64,000 bases of DNA from Ktedonobacter robiniae (GCF_016587375.1 NZ_BNJG01000002.1:806001-870000); one strand, 5' to 3'. Positions 33,639 to 42,870 are shown, counted from the first letter of the stretch. Notes: a model not told the origin generated them from the letters alone. Numbers and translations: made by a program.

Positions 33639-33749
33639 AGAGAAGAATCCTTTCGCTGAAATACATCACAGGAGGCAAACTAATAAAAGTAAGTATGAGA
33701 TACTGTAGAGTAACGGGATAACTTCTCCTTTGATCTAGTGCGCTGCAAC

Positions 33750-33836
33750 TTCGCAACATAAAGCAATCTATGACTTCAAGTATACCGAGGAACTTCGCAC
33801 CTTTTCAAGCCATTATGTTGCGAAAACGTTGCGAAA
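33750..33836. promoter_or_regulatory. Candidate LacI operators in divergent region
   Basis: TTCGCAACATAA (33750-33761) and TTATGTTGCGAA (33813-33824) are the same 12-bp word in opposite orientation about 50 bp apart, and TTGCGAAA recurs at 33829 with an 11-bp step around AACGTT. They lie between the carbohydrate operon and the lacI-type gene, where autoregulated LacI sites with possible looping are expected. Confidence 0.5.
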
Positions 33837-33999
33837 TTTTCCGTTTCTTTCCTCGATTCAACCACAATTCATTTCCTCAGCACGCATTTCAGGCGGATTT
33901 AGCGTAAAATTCAGAAACACTATTGCGCATAATTTCACAATAGCGTAAGCTATATACACATAGATAAATCTGATTTGGAATTTCCTCCAACTCTAAGAG

Positions 34000-34079
34000 C
34001 TTATTCCGAAACCCAACGTCACTCGCGTGCCTAGCGCTTCCCCCATTCGGGGACACGCGCGCTCAGGTTTTCGGATAAG
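34000..34079 (+). other. Long stem-loop in leader of the lacI-type gene
   Basis: CTTATTCCGAAACC (34000-34013) pairs with GGTTTTCGGATAAG (34066-34079) over 13 of 14 positions including wobbles. Inside, AGCGC/GCGCT and CCCC/GGGG with loop ATTC form a second stem. The structure ends 17 bases before the start codon, next to GAGAGGA. It could be an attenuating leader or a small inserted palindromic element. Confidence 0.45.
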
Positions 34080-34096
34080 TAGTAAAGAGAGGACAT

Positions 34097-35166
34097 ATGA
34101 AGAACAACGCTTCCCCTCACCTCCTGGCAATGCGTCGCGTCTCACAACGGGCTATTGCCAAACACGCGGGTGTCTCCCCCAGTACCGTCTCTCGGGTGCT
34201 CAATAACGTGGAAGGCATTAGTGAGGAGCTTCGGGACCATGTCTTAAAAAGTGCGGCGGAGCTTGGACACCAGGACACAGCAACGCCCGGCAAGTTGCAG
34301 CAGCTACATCTTTTTACACCGTCCTACGCTACGATGAAAGCCCCTCACACATTCCACGTCAATATCCTGGACGGTGTCGCGGCGGAGTGCCGTCAGCATG
34401 ACATTTTACTGAACTATTCCGTGGTTGAGCAGAGCGCAGCCGATAGAGCCAGTATACTGGCCCAGGCCCGAGGACGTCCAGAGGTTGGCATCTTACTGGT
34501 GAGTATTGATGATCGTGAGCTCATTGAAGAGCTCCTTAACCTTAAAACATCAGTGGTTCTAATTAATGCCGAGCAGCGCGACCTGGCGGTCGATACCTTT
34601 CTTCCCAACAATTTCATCGGAGGTCTCCAGGCCACACGCCACCTGCTCCAGCATGGACATCGGCGTATCCTACACATGACCGAGCCTGAGAGTAAGCGGA
34701 GGAGCACCTTGCAACGCCGCCTGGCTGGCTATCGTGCAGCTCTGGAGGAGGCCCATATTCCCTATGATCCCGCCTTCCTACTCGAAAGCCAGCTCAAGGT
34801 AGATGACGCGCATCACATGATGCAAACCTGGCTCTCCAGGCTGCATCCCCCTTCAGCGCAGTCTTCTGTGCCAATGACGCGAGCGCAATTGGTGTCATGC
34901 GTGCTCTACAAGAAGCCGGGAAGCGTATACCTGAAGATATCTCTGTGATCGGCTATGATGATGTTCCCGCAGCCTCACTTCTGATCCCTGCGCTTACCAC
35001 GCTGCACGCCAACAGCGAGGAGATGGGGAGGCTGGCTGTACAGCGTATGATCTACCGCGCCCTTCAGCCCGAGGCCGCTCCTATCCGCGTCGAAATAACG
35101 AGTCAACTCATTATTCGTCAATCAGTCAGCACCTGCTCGCCGGCGGTTCCATCTCAGCCTGGTTAA
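34097..35166 (+). pseudogene. LacI-family transcriptional regulator, one frameshift
   Basis: The first frame (34097 to about 34850) encodes the HTH (QRAIAKHAGVSPSTVSRVLN) and most of the ligand domain; the rest (about 34849-35166) is in another frame and reads VFCANDASAIGVMRALQEAG and ISVIGYDDVPAASL, the standard LacI C-terminal half. Joined, the protein is about 356 residues, normal for the family. The break is at CCCCC (34847-34851); a sixth C restores the frame as HPPFSAVFCAND. So this is either a one-base sequencing error or a recent mutation. It would repress the divergent carbohydrate operon and respond to a sugar. Confidence 0.85.
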
Positions 35167-35235
35167 GACCGCCGCAAACCTATATTTTACTCAGGGGGAT
35201 ATATTGGATAGGCAAGATTTCCTCAATGCAGCATT

Positions 35236-36129
35236 TTACTCGTTCATTCCTTGCAATAGAACACGTAGGCGCTCATGAGTTTCCACCGTTTTCGGATGCT
35301 GTTGTCCCAGAACCTGCTTTTGGATGCCCAGCACACGTTGGTATAAAGACACAGCCTCGGCATTGTTCCCCTGAGTTTCCCTAAGGGTTGCCAGGTCGCG
35401 CAACGCTTCTGCTGTATCAGGATGCTCTACCCCCAGCGTTTGCTCTCGGATATGTAAGACTCGTTGATACAACAGCTCCGCCTGCTCGTACTTCTTCTGC
35501 TCACGACAGATGTTGGCTAATCCGTTGAGTGGGTGAGCAATGCCAGCAGAGTTTGGCCCCTGCGCTTGTTCAAAGATGCGCAGAGCTTGCTGGTACATCA
35601 CCTCTGCTTGTGTATATTTCCCTTGCTCTACATAAAGACTGGCCAGGTTATTGAGTGGGCCAGTAGTATCGGGATGGTTTGCTCCCAGCGCTTGCTCTCG
35701 GATGTGCAAGGCTCGTTGAAACAACAGTTCTGCCTGCTCATACTTCTTCTGCTCAAAATAGAGGACAGCCAGATTGTTGAGGGCACGAGCGATATCTGGA
35801 TGCTCCATTCCCAATACTTGTTCCCGGATGCGCAGCGCTCGCTGGTAGAGCGTTTCTGCTTGCTCATACTCTCCCTGTTCGTGATAGATAAGGGCCAGAT
35901 TGCTAAGGGAGCGGGCGGTGTCTGGATGCTCCGGTCCCTGCGCTTGCTCTCGGATGTGTAAGGCTCGTTGATACAGCGGCATCGCCTGCTCATACTTCCC
36001 CTGATCATAAAAGAGCATGGCCAGATTGTTGAGCGAGCTAGCTACATCGGGATGCTCTGGCCCCTGCGCTTGCTCTCGAATACGTAAGGCTCGCTGATTC
36101 AGCAATTCTGCTTGCTCATATTCCCCCAC
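35236..36129 (-). CDS. STAND protein, C-terminal TPR segment (frameshifted)
   Basis: This frame holds about seven kinesin-light-chain-type tetratricopeptide repeats of 42 residues (pattern YEQAELLYQRALRIREQ...HPDTARSLNNLA). It is the C-terminal third of the protein begun at 37843. Its first codons continue the reading REWGEYEQAEL if one G is added to the G5 run read on the minus strand at 36123-36127. The repeats are about 126 bp and near identical at DNA level. As the sensor part of a STAND protein they would bind a partner or ligand. Confidence 0.8.
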   Translation of the reverse strand: MGEYEQAELLNQRALRIREQAQGPEHPDVASSLNNLAMLFYDQGKYEQAMPLYQRALHIREQAQGPEHPDTARSLSNLALIYHEQGEYEQAETLYQRALRIREQVLGMEHPDIARALNNLAVLYFEQKKYEQAELLFQRALHIREQALGANHPDTTGPLNNLASLYVEQGKYTQAEVMYQQALRIFEQAQGPNSAGIAHPLNGLANICREQKKYEQAELLYQRVLHIREQTLGVEHPDTAEALRDLATLRETQGNNAEAVSLYQRVLGIQKQVLGQQHPKTVETHERLRVLLQGMNE

Positions 36130-36875
36130 TCGCGATAGAGTAGGGCCAATCCGTTGAGCGAGTTAGCTACATCAGGATGCTCCGGCCCCTGCGCTTGCTC
36201 TCGGATGCCTAAGGCTCGTTGGTACAACGGCTCGGCCTGCTTATACTTTCCCTGTACGCGATAGAGGTCGGCCAGGCTATTGAGTGTGGCGGCTATTTCG
36301 AGACTATCTGGTTCTAATATCTGTTTGTAGATATTCAATGCCTGCCGATACAATGGCTCTGCCTGCTCATAGAGCGCATACATCTGTAAATAGATTGCTG
36401 TACGATAGAGAAGCGCTGCTGCCTCCTCAAAGGTGAACGCGTAGTCCTGGATCAACCCACTGCATACCTGCGCTTGAGACAGATAACGTCGACAAAGGGG
36501 CCAGGTATCAATCTCAATGCGTTTAGGAAATACAGCATTAGTCGCTCGTACTACTTGCTCTCCCCATTGGCGCTGAGCATCCACCGCCATGGCATCCTTG
36601 AGGACAACTTGTACCAAACGATGGATACGCAACATTTGTGTCTCGGGATTGCGTTGAATGAGGGAGAACTTGCGTAGCTCCTCGATGGCTTCGTTTAACC
36701 GAAAAGCATTGGTCGCGACCCCCTGTAATGTCGAGCCGAATTGCGCCCCTCCCCCGCTGAATAATTCCTCCGAGATGGTATCTGGTTCCAGAAAGGCACA
36801 GAGACGTAATAGGTCTGCAGCCTCGGGATTAGCCTGCTCAACTTTCTGAAAGTTGAGAGACCATGTTGTTGCCAC
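36099..36875 (-). CDS. STAND protein, middle segment: winged-helix and first TPRs (frameshifted)
   Basis: Middle frame of the same gene. The opening residues (the nominal start codon is only an internal Met) read TTWSLNFQKVEQANPEA, the standard continuation after the NB-ARC lid, followed by LLRLCAFLEPDTISEELF and a winged-helix-like region, then three TPR units ending at LYREW. It is linked to the preceding segment by a one-base deficit in the run CCCC at 36903-36906 and to the next by the deficit at 36123. Alone it has no plausible start or ribosome site. Confidence 0.75.
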   Translation of the reverse strand: MATTWSLNFQKVEQANPEAADLLRLCAFLEPDTISEELFSGGGAQFGSTLQGVATNAFRLNEAIEELRKFSLIQRNPETQMLRIHRLVQVVLKDAMAVDAQRQWGEQVVRATNAVFPKRIEIDTWPLCRRYLSQAQVCSGLIQDYAFTFEEAAALLYRTAIYLQMYALYEQAEPLYRQALNIYKQILEPDSLEIAATLNSLADLYRVQGKYKQAEPLYQRALGIREQAQGPEHPDVANSLNGLALLYREWGNMSKQNC

Positions 36876-37843
36876 TGGTTCAGGATGGTCGGTCGGGATG
36901 TGCCCCGGCGTTGCAGAAGTTCTTTGCGGTGTGTTCGGTAGAGTTCCAGATAGGTCGAAAGATTACATCCTACTTCTTCAATGTATGCTCCTGCTTGATC
37001 CAGTGCGAGCGGGAGAAAATCCATTTCTGTGACGATAGTTTCTGCCGCAGCGAGTGTTTCTTCCTCAACCTGATCGAGTAGCATATCAGGAGGCACAATT
37101 TTGGCACGGCGCAACAAAAATAGTGTACCTTCTGCCATCCCCATAGTTGCAACGTCGATCCGTTGTGCCAGTGCCCCCAATGCTTGTGCACGAGTGGTAA
37201 GCAACATATGTCCAGAACGTTTCGTCGGTACAAAGTCAGGCACAATCGTAATATCATCTGCATTATCCAGAATCAGCAGCCATTCCTGATGAGAGGCGAA
37301 CCACTGTTTGACGGCTGTAACCACTTTCTTCTGATCCTGTTCATTTCGCTCAGGTAACTGCAATTGGTCCATAATGGTCACAATGTCAGCGAACAGGCTC
37401 TCCCGTGTCGCTGCGCTTACCCAGAAGATGTAGTGATAATCCTGACGATACTGATAGGCATATTCGAGCGCGATCTGGGTCTTGCCGATGCCTCCAAGTC
37501 CACTGATAGCCCAGGACTGCGTGAGGGCCGTGGTATGTTCTCGATTGAGTAGCTCGTGCAGGTGATGCAGGACCTCCTCCCGACCAGTAAAGAAGGGGTT
37601 GCGCGGATATGGCACACCCCAGAGGGGTTTGAGGGGTACCTGTGCCTCATGTTCTCCAAAAAACTCTTTGGGAGGGAGATTAAAGAAACGACTGAGTTGT
37701 AGCCGGATAGACGCCTGGGGAAGGGCCTGACCTTGCTCCCAGCGAGCGATACTGCGGGGAGAGACGCCCAGCGCTTCCGCCAAAGCTTCCTGAGAGAGAT
37801 GACGCTGTATCCGTTCCTGACGCAAACGTGCACCAAATTGCAT
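36695..37843 (-). CDS. STAND protein, N-terminal segment: XRE HTH and NB-ARC (frameshifted)
   Basis: ATG 37843 follows CAGGAAG. Residues about 1-65 are an XRE helix-turn-helix (LSQEALAEALGVSPRSIARWEQG); an NB-ARC ATPase follows with P-loop SGLGGIGKTQIALEYAYQY near 130, Walker B WLLILDNADD near 200 and LPLALDQAGAYI near 295. The last about 60 residues of this frame are out of phase and meaningless. Such HTH-NB-ARC-TPR proteins are signal-responsive ATPases, used as regulators and in some cases in antiphage defence. With the two frameshifts repaired the protein would have about 870 residues. Confidence 0.85.
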   Translation of the reverse strand: MQFGARLRQERIQRHLSQEALAEALGVSPRSIARWEQGQALPQASIRLQLSRFFNLPPKEFFGEHEAQVPLKPLWGVPYPRNPFFTGREEVLHHLHELLNREHTTALTQSWAISGLGGIGKTQIALEYAYQYRQDYHYIFWVSAATRESLFADIVTIMDQLQLPERNEQDQKKVVTAVKQWFASHQEWLLILDNADDITIVPDFVPTKRSGHMLLTTRAQALGALAQRIDVATMGMAEGTLFLLRRAKIVPPDMLLDQVEEETLAAAETIVTEMDFLPLALDQAGAYIEEVGCNLSTYLELYRTHRKELLQRRGTSRPTILNQWQQHGLSTFRKLSRLIPRLQTYYVSVPFWNQIPSRRNYSAGEGRNSARHYRGSRPMLFG

Positions 37844-38057
37844 GCTATCTTCCTGCCCTTTCTCAGAGAGGGGGTTCTCTCGACACATCATACTAAGAAC
37901 AGTATAAAGGAAATAAATCGGCTGTGTAAAGCATTTAAAGCAAAGTGTCAGGGTAATGGCAGGTCAATGGCATGGTCAAATCCCGTTTCTTCTGATATCA
38001 TCGGGAAGCGTAAAGCTGCCGTCGCAAGCAAAGCGAAGAAAGAAAGGAGGTGTATTG

Positions 38058-38948
38058 ATGGCAAAAATGCCAATTCAGACAACTAAAAGTAGCAAGCGCT
38101 CTCTGAACAAGTCCTTGTGGTTGCTTCTGGTTCTTCTCATCGTTGTGGCTATTCCAGGATATATTTTGTCGGCGCGTCAATTTGTAGAGAAGCATACTGC
38201 TATCACACAGAATCAACAGAGCCTACACATCACCACAGTGCGCGGGGAAGCTCTCTCCATTGTTATCGATCTCGGGTTTTCAGGTTCAGGCGACGGAGCA
38301 TGGGCGAGTCCTACAGGTGTGCGGTTGACACTGGCTGGATTAAGCACCCCCTTGCAGATTGTTGGATCAAGCCAACCCGACTGGGGCGATACATATACCA
38401 TCAGTAATCAACCTAAAAAGGTCGAAGTGCGGGGGGTTGTAACTCTTCCCACATCGCTAAGTGGCCCCATGGACCGGCAGCTTTCCGGGCGGATTACGGG
38501 AACTATCCTCACGAATGGCCCCATTGGAAATAGTTCGGAGGATCTCGCTATTCCTGTTCAGATCCACCTGCTGCCACAAGAAAGCTATTTCTGGTCTGGT
38601 GGACGCGCGCTCTGGTACGGGTTTATCGCACTCACCTATTTGCTCCTGATTGGATGGCTTGTCACTAATCTCTGGGATTGGCGACATTCCCGGCGGCAGA
38701 AGAGCAAACAAGCAGATGCAAAATCAGATAAGGGGAATAGAAACCTCTTAGTCGCCATGATAGTTATTCCTGTCTTAGTCGCCGGCCTGGTTATCTTTGG
38801 AACCATTGAAGGAGACCCGCAGCTTCCTACTGATGGCTTTCCAGAGATCAGTGCTAGCATCTGGCTTCTCCTGGCGCTCCTTGCGATCTCGCTCTTTCTG
38901 CAAGGGGTCGTATCACTTTACAGGGAAAAAAATGCGTCTGCCAAATAA
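38058..38948 (+). CDS. Hypothetical membrane protein with extracytoplasmic domain
   Basis: A 296-residue protein, ATG 38058 preceded by AGGAGG. One transmembrane helix lies at about 18-38, followed by about 160 extracytoplasmic residues of beta-type character (SIVIDLGFSGSGDGAWASPT), then three helices at about 200-222, 247-267 and 275-295. No family is recognised. The following gene also encodes a membrane protein of unknown role, and the two may be co-transcribed (54-base gap). It is divergent from the STAND gene; the shared region holds both promoters. Confidence 0.7.
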   Translation: MAKMPIQTTKSSKRSLNKSLWLLLVLLIVVAIPGYILSARQFVEKHTAITQNQQSLHITTVRGEALSIVIDLGFSGSGDGAWASPTGVRLTLAGLSTPLQIVGSSQPDWGDTYTISNQPKKVEVRGVVTLPTSLSGPMDRQLSGRITGTILTNGPIGNSSEDLAIPVQIHLLPQESYFWSGGRALWYGFIALTYLLLIGWLVTNLWDWRHSRRQKSKQADAKSDKGNRNLLVAMIVIPVLVAGLVIFGTIEGDPQLPTDGFPEISASIWLLLALLAISLFLQGVVSLYREKNASAK

Positions 38949-39002
38949 TCCATGTATTTATACTTGAGATTATGTCCCCCGGAAGGAGGATCACCGCTAT
39001 CC

Positions 39003-39743
39003 ATGTTTTATACGCTCATTCGAGGACTCATCAACTTAATTAATGGAACACCGCAAAGGCTACTGTTACACTGTATTGTAGCTTTCGCGCTGGGCACGAG
39101 TTGTGGTGTTGTCGGCTTAGGACCATCCGGCTTTCTCAATCCTCTCTCGATCATCTTTTATGGCTACGCGCTGTTGGTAGTAATTGGCGCGGCATTTAAG
39201 TATGTAGTGTGGCGGCAGCAGGGGCTGATGGATCCGCTCCCAAATAACCAGGTCTTGCTGCAATTAGATCATATTCTGAGCGTCGAGACACGCGAACGCG
39301 CATTGCTGGGAGCACGCGAAACAACCACCCAGTACACGAGCCAACCCGTCTTGTTCAGCCCGCCTCTCAGTGGGAACCGAGTGGTGCTGGTAAAATGTGC
39401 GGATTGTCAGCAGGAGGTCAAATTTAGGGTAGACAGCGTGGAAGTGCGCAAGAAGAGACGGCTGCGCGCGACCCTTATATCGAGTATTGGCTTCCTCTTC
39501 TTCCTGGGTCTGGAAATCCTACTCAGTGATGCCTTTCAGCCCTCTCCTATTCCCGATTGGATAGGATGGACACGCCTCATCTCCCTGATCGCGCTGATTG
39601 GGTTTGCTTGCAGTTATGCCTATCTTGTGAACTATACGGGGGTGGTGTATATAGTTACTGGGCGCGGGCATCGGGCCCGGCATCCGAAGAAGGCAGAAAT
39701 GGCCAATTCTCGCCAGAATCTGCATCTAACCCCTCAGGGGTAA
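39003..39743 (+). CDS. Hypothetical membrane protein with CxxC motif
   Basis: A 246-residue protein with two hydrophobic segments near residues 22-70 and two more near 160-210, separated by a soluble stretch containing VKCADCQQEVKFRV, a zinc-ribbon-like CxxC lacking an evident second pair. The start is uncertain: GGAGGA lies 13 bases before ATG 39003, and ATG 38952 is an alternative giving 263 residues. No family recognised. It follows another unknown membrane protein gene in the same direction. Confidence 0.65.
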   Translation: MFYTLIRGLINLINGTPQRLLLHCIVAFALGTSCGVVGLGPSGFLNPLSIIFYGYALLVVIGAAFKYVVWRQQGLMDPLPNNQVLLQLDHILSVETRERALLGARETTTQYTSQPVLFSPPLSGNRVVLVKCADCQQEVKFRVDSVEVRKKRRLRATLISSIGFLFFLGLEILLSDAFQPSPIPDWIGWTRLISLIALIGFACSYAYLVNYTGVVYIVTGRGHRARHPKKAEMANSRQNLHLTPQG

Positions 39744-39764
39744 GTTATAAATCTGGTGACAAAA

Positions 39765-39810
39765 GCGCCACAAAAGCGTTCAGATACAACAGGGCTCCCA
39801 CTTGTGGCGC
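39765..39810 (+). terminator. Weak hairpin after membrane-protein pair
   Basis: GCGCCACAA (39765-39773) pairs with TTGTGGCGC (39802-39810), followed by ATTTCCC. It lies between the convergent membrane-protein and acyltransferase genes. Confidence 0.4.
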
Positions 39811-39851
39811 ATTTCCCAATTTACCAGCAGAGTTACGGATCGACACACCTT

Positions 39852-40535
39852 CTACATCTTCTCCAGCGGCAAATCGCGATAGACTCCCCGCTGCTCTGGC
39901 GGCAACAGGGTAGCGATATGCAACATCATTTCTTGTGTGATACTGCGTAACCCCTCTTTACGCGTCAATCCTGCGGGCAGAACGGGAACAAAGGGCTCAC
40001 CAAACTGAACAGAGACATGAGGGCGCCACCCAGCTCCAGGGCGTAGAATACGTCGTGACCCTTTCAACGCCACAGGGAGAACTGTCGCTCCGGTACGCAG
40101 GGCAAGCATCGCGACCCCCGTGTGGGCCTGAAGCATCTGCTCCTGGCGGGCGACAGTCCCCTCAGGAAAGATGAGCAAGGGTCGTTGCTCCTGTAAGTAG
40201 GCAAGCGCCTGTTCCAGAGCCGCGCGATCGCTCTCGCCACGATGTACAGGAATTTGCCCGGTACAGCGCACCAGCCAGCCCACAATGGGCCAGGAAAAAA
40301 TCTCTTTCTTAGCAAAGAACCAGGTACGGCGAGGAAAAAGACCCGCCACCAGGATGGGATCGAACCAGCTGAGATGATTAGAGACGAGCAAAAGGGGACC
40401 AGTCACTGGCACATGCTCCGAACTACGCACCGAGACACGGCAGACCAGCAATATCAACAACCGAGCCACTGGACGCAACAGAGTGTAAATGATGCTGCCT
40501 GGTCGGCCACTTCCATAGGTTGCGGCCTTTTTCAT
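39852..40535 (-). CDS. 1-acyl-sn-glycerol-3-phosphate acyltransferase (PlsC type)
   Basis: A 227-residue membrane-associated acyltransferase. Block I VSNHLSWFDP (catalytic His-x4-Asp) lies near residue 50, block III IFPEGTVAR near 125, and block IV VLPVALKGS near 155. It acylates lysophosphatidate or a related lipid to make phosphatidic acid. The ATG overlaps the stop of the diacylglycerol-kinase-type gene (ATGA), so both are coupled and probably act on the same lipid pool. Confidence 0.92.
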   Translation of the reverse strand: MKKAATYGSGRPGSIIYTLLRPVARLLILLVCRVSVRSSEHVPVTGPLLLVSNHLSWFDPILVAGLFPRRTWFFAKKEIFSWPIVGWLVRCTGQIPVHRGESDRAALEQALAYLQEQRPLLIFPEGTVARQEQMLQAHTGVAMLALRTGATVLPVALKGSRRILRPGAGWRPHVSVQFGEPFVPVLPAGLTRKEGLRSITQEMMLHIATLLPPEQRGVYRDLPLEKM

Positions 40536-41434
40536 ACACGTACCCACAAGGCCTTCGGCAAAATGGTGACATTGAAGCTGCTCGCGGACATGGTTTCGCC
40601 ATCCATCTGCATATGCACAGGCTCCCGACTCTCAATCTGCACGGTTCTAGCACGATAGAAGGTTACTTCTGGCAAATCGCTGTGTTCACCTTTCTGGACG
40701 ATTGGTAATAGGCGCAGGGCACGCAACAAGGGTGTGTAACGAATGGTACAGATATCGAAGCGGCCATCTGTATGATCGGCTTGAGGATTGATGCGAAAGC
40801 CGGCACCATAGGTTGGCCCCGTGGTAATCGCCATAAGGATAAAGCGCTGTTCCTGCTCGCGCCTCTCTCCATTATCATCCAGACTGAACTTTAGCCAGGG
40901 GCAACGGTGGTAGCCGAACAGCAACTGGCGCAGGGTTGAGGTGTAATAGAGAGGCATACCAGCCAGGCGCAAATATTTTTTCAGGCTCCCCGCTGCCACA
41001 GCAATATCGGCATCAAGCCCCACGCTAAACGAATTGGCGAAATATTGTTCATTTACCTGGCCAGCATCCACATCAATCAATCTACCACTAAAAGCACGCT
41101 CGACTGCGGCTTGGGGATCATGAGGCAAGTGGAGGGTATTCCAGGCGAAATCACAGCCTGAACCTGCTGGCACGATGCCCAACGGAACACGCTGGCTCAC
41201 GCTCAACAGGCCGTTGACGATTTCATTTACCGAGCCATCCCCGCCAACAATAATCACGGGACGCTTCTGCATAGCAGCCTGCCGGGCACGCTCCCGCGCT
41301 TCTCCTGGTGCGCTTGTCTCGATATATTCGGCCTTTTCCTGTTCCGCGCGGCTGCGTACAAGTGTACGATAGAGGTCTACTTTGCCATGTCGAGCGGCAG
41401 GATTAAGCATGACAAGAGGTTGAGCAGACTCCAT
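40532..41434 (-). CDS. Diacylglycerol kinase-family lipid kinase
   Basis: A 300-residue protein of the DgkB/YegS group. The nucleotide site reads VIIVGGDGSVNEIVNGL near residue 65 and PLGIVPAGSGCDFAWN near 90, both diagnostic; the C-terminal half is the beta-sandwich lipid-binding domain. It phosphorylates diacylglycerol or a related lipid alcohol with ATP at the inner face of the membrane. ATG 41434 follows AGGAGA. It forms a two-gene operon with the PlsC-type acyltransferase. Confidence 0.92.
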   Translation of the reverse strand: MESAQPLVMLNPAARHGKVDLYRTLVRSRAEQEKAEYIETSAPGEARERARQAAMQKRPVIIVGGDGSVNEIVNGLLSVSQRVPLGIVPAGSGCDFAWNTLHLPHDPQAAVERAFSGRLIDVDAGQVNEQYFANSFSVGLDADIAVAAGSLKKYLRLAGMPLYYTSTLRQLLFGYHRCPWLKFSLDDNGERREQEQRFILMAITTGPTYGAGFRINPQADHTDGRFDICTIRYTPLLRALRLLPIVQKGEHSDLPEVTFYRARTVQIESREPVHMQMDGETMSASSFNVTILPKALWVRV

Positions 41435-41621
41435 AAATATCTCCTTCAGTGGTGGATCTTAGGCAAGATTGTACCATACCCCGAAGACCTCTACAATTCC
41501 TGAAAGGATGATATCGACGAAACGGCGTGAGAACACTTGGTGTGAGAGCACTTAAATTAGAGGTCAGCCCCGAACAACCTCAACCGTCTTCATATCATGG
41601 CGCGATGTGCCCGTACCATTC

Positions 41622-42609
41622 TCTGAGATAGTGTTTTAAAACGGTCGCGATGGGAAAGCTGGCACGAGCGTGGTGAGCATACGGTAGCTGGCAGAGAGCT
41701 TGATAAAGGCCTCACTGCTCTGTGGGAGCCCCTCGTGATCGCGGCAAAGCCTCCTCCAGCGCACGATCCAGGAGAAACTGCGCTCAATGATCCATCGCTT
41801 GGGCTGAGGCCGCAAGCCTGTGGGAAACAATGCGTCCCAGTCCACCTCCTCCCCTTCGGGCACGAGCAGGCCTCGTTTGGGGAGCGTGACTGCATGGATG
41901 GTCTCAATCGTCCAGCCCAGCGTTTCTTTCACCCAGGTCAGAAAGGTTCCGCCGTAATGACTATCGCCCCAAATGAGCTGCAGACGGGGAAGCGCATTCT
42001 TGAGTGGCTCGAGCAGGGCAGTGCCGCCCTGGTGATCAGAGGCCTGGGCTCCTGTCACCTTCACAGCCAACAGGTTGCCCTGCGTATCGACGAATGCATG
42101 ACGCTTGCGGCCCCACGTTTTTTTTCCCGACGTCGTAGCCCTTTTCAGGACCCCGAACCGCACTCGTTTTGATGGATTGACTGTCGATGATCGCCGCACT
42201 TGGCTCTTCCTCTCGGCCTTGCCTGGTGCGCATCCGCATGCGTAGGGTTTGCAGAATACGATCCCAAACGCCTTCGCGCTCCCAGCGGTGAAAATTGTAA
42301 TAGACGCTTTGCCACGCGGGAAATTCATGGGGCAGCATGCGCCAGGGACATCCACTGCGCAAAACGTACAAAATTGCATTGACGACCTCGCGTCGCGAGA
42401 CAAACGGCTTGCGGCCCTGCAGGGATGGTTGAGGGATCAGGGGTTCCAACAGTTCCCACTGCTCATCCGTCAGATCGGAGGGATAGGCTTTCCTCCCCAG
42501 TGTCACCTTCATACGCCTTCTGCACTTTCTTTCTGCTTCTTCGACTCGTTACATCAACCCCTTTCTTCTTCCTCTCGGCGAGATGACCACTTTCAAACAC
42601 TATCTTAGA
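41622..42609 (-). mobile_element. IS5-family insertion sequence, about 988 bp
   Basis: The ends TCTGAGATAGTGTTTTAAAA (41622 on) and, reading inward from 42609 on the other strand, TCTAAGATAGTGTTTGAAAG are imperfect inverted repeats of about 22 bp. Between them lies one DDE transposase in two frames. The transposase stop codon lies inside the left inverted repeat. No clear target duplication is seen (CTGA left, TTAG right near the ends), so the insertion may be old or the boundary shifted by a few bases. Confidence 0.85.
41636..42512 (-). CDS. IS5-family transposase, two frames joined at an A8 tract
   Basis: The first frame (42512-42036) carries the N-terminal domain LTDEQWELLEPLIP and the first catalytic Asp in IIDSQSIKT; the second (to 41636) continues KTWGRKRHAFVDTQGNLLA, the second Asp in WGDSHYGG and the catalytic Glu in ERSFSWIVRWRRL. 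The frames meet at eight adenines on the minus strand (T8 at 42118-42125); reading through needs one A fewer (+1/-2). IS5 relatives often use programmed frameshifting or slippage, so the 291-residue fusion is probably the active transposase. Confidence 0.85.
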
Positions 42610-42870
42610 CCATGTTTTGGAATGCACGACAGCAACCCTGCGTGGCAAGAAGAGCAAGATAGGAGAAGTTTTGTGCTTGGTAAGACGGTAGAATGTCTTG
42701 CATGCAATGAGGGAGCGGAAGACCTTGGTACGCAAGACTGACAACGAGAGCAGACGACTCAAGTTGGGAGAAACGCAGTCGTTCCGTTCTGGGGGAGTTC
42801 TGCTTCAGTCTCAAAGAGAGGGACTGGAGGAGCCTTTCGGCTCCCATTCAATCGGCAAGGAGAACCCCTC

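Noticed and set aside
35236..36240. Regular repeats suggesting a CRISPR array
   Set aside because: The 126-bp units are coding TPR repeats of 42 residues without distinct spacers.
42610..42870. Second transposase relic next to the IS5 element
   Set aside because: Translations on both strands gave no recognisable transposase motif.
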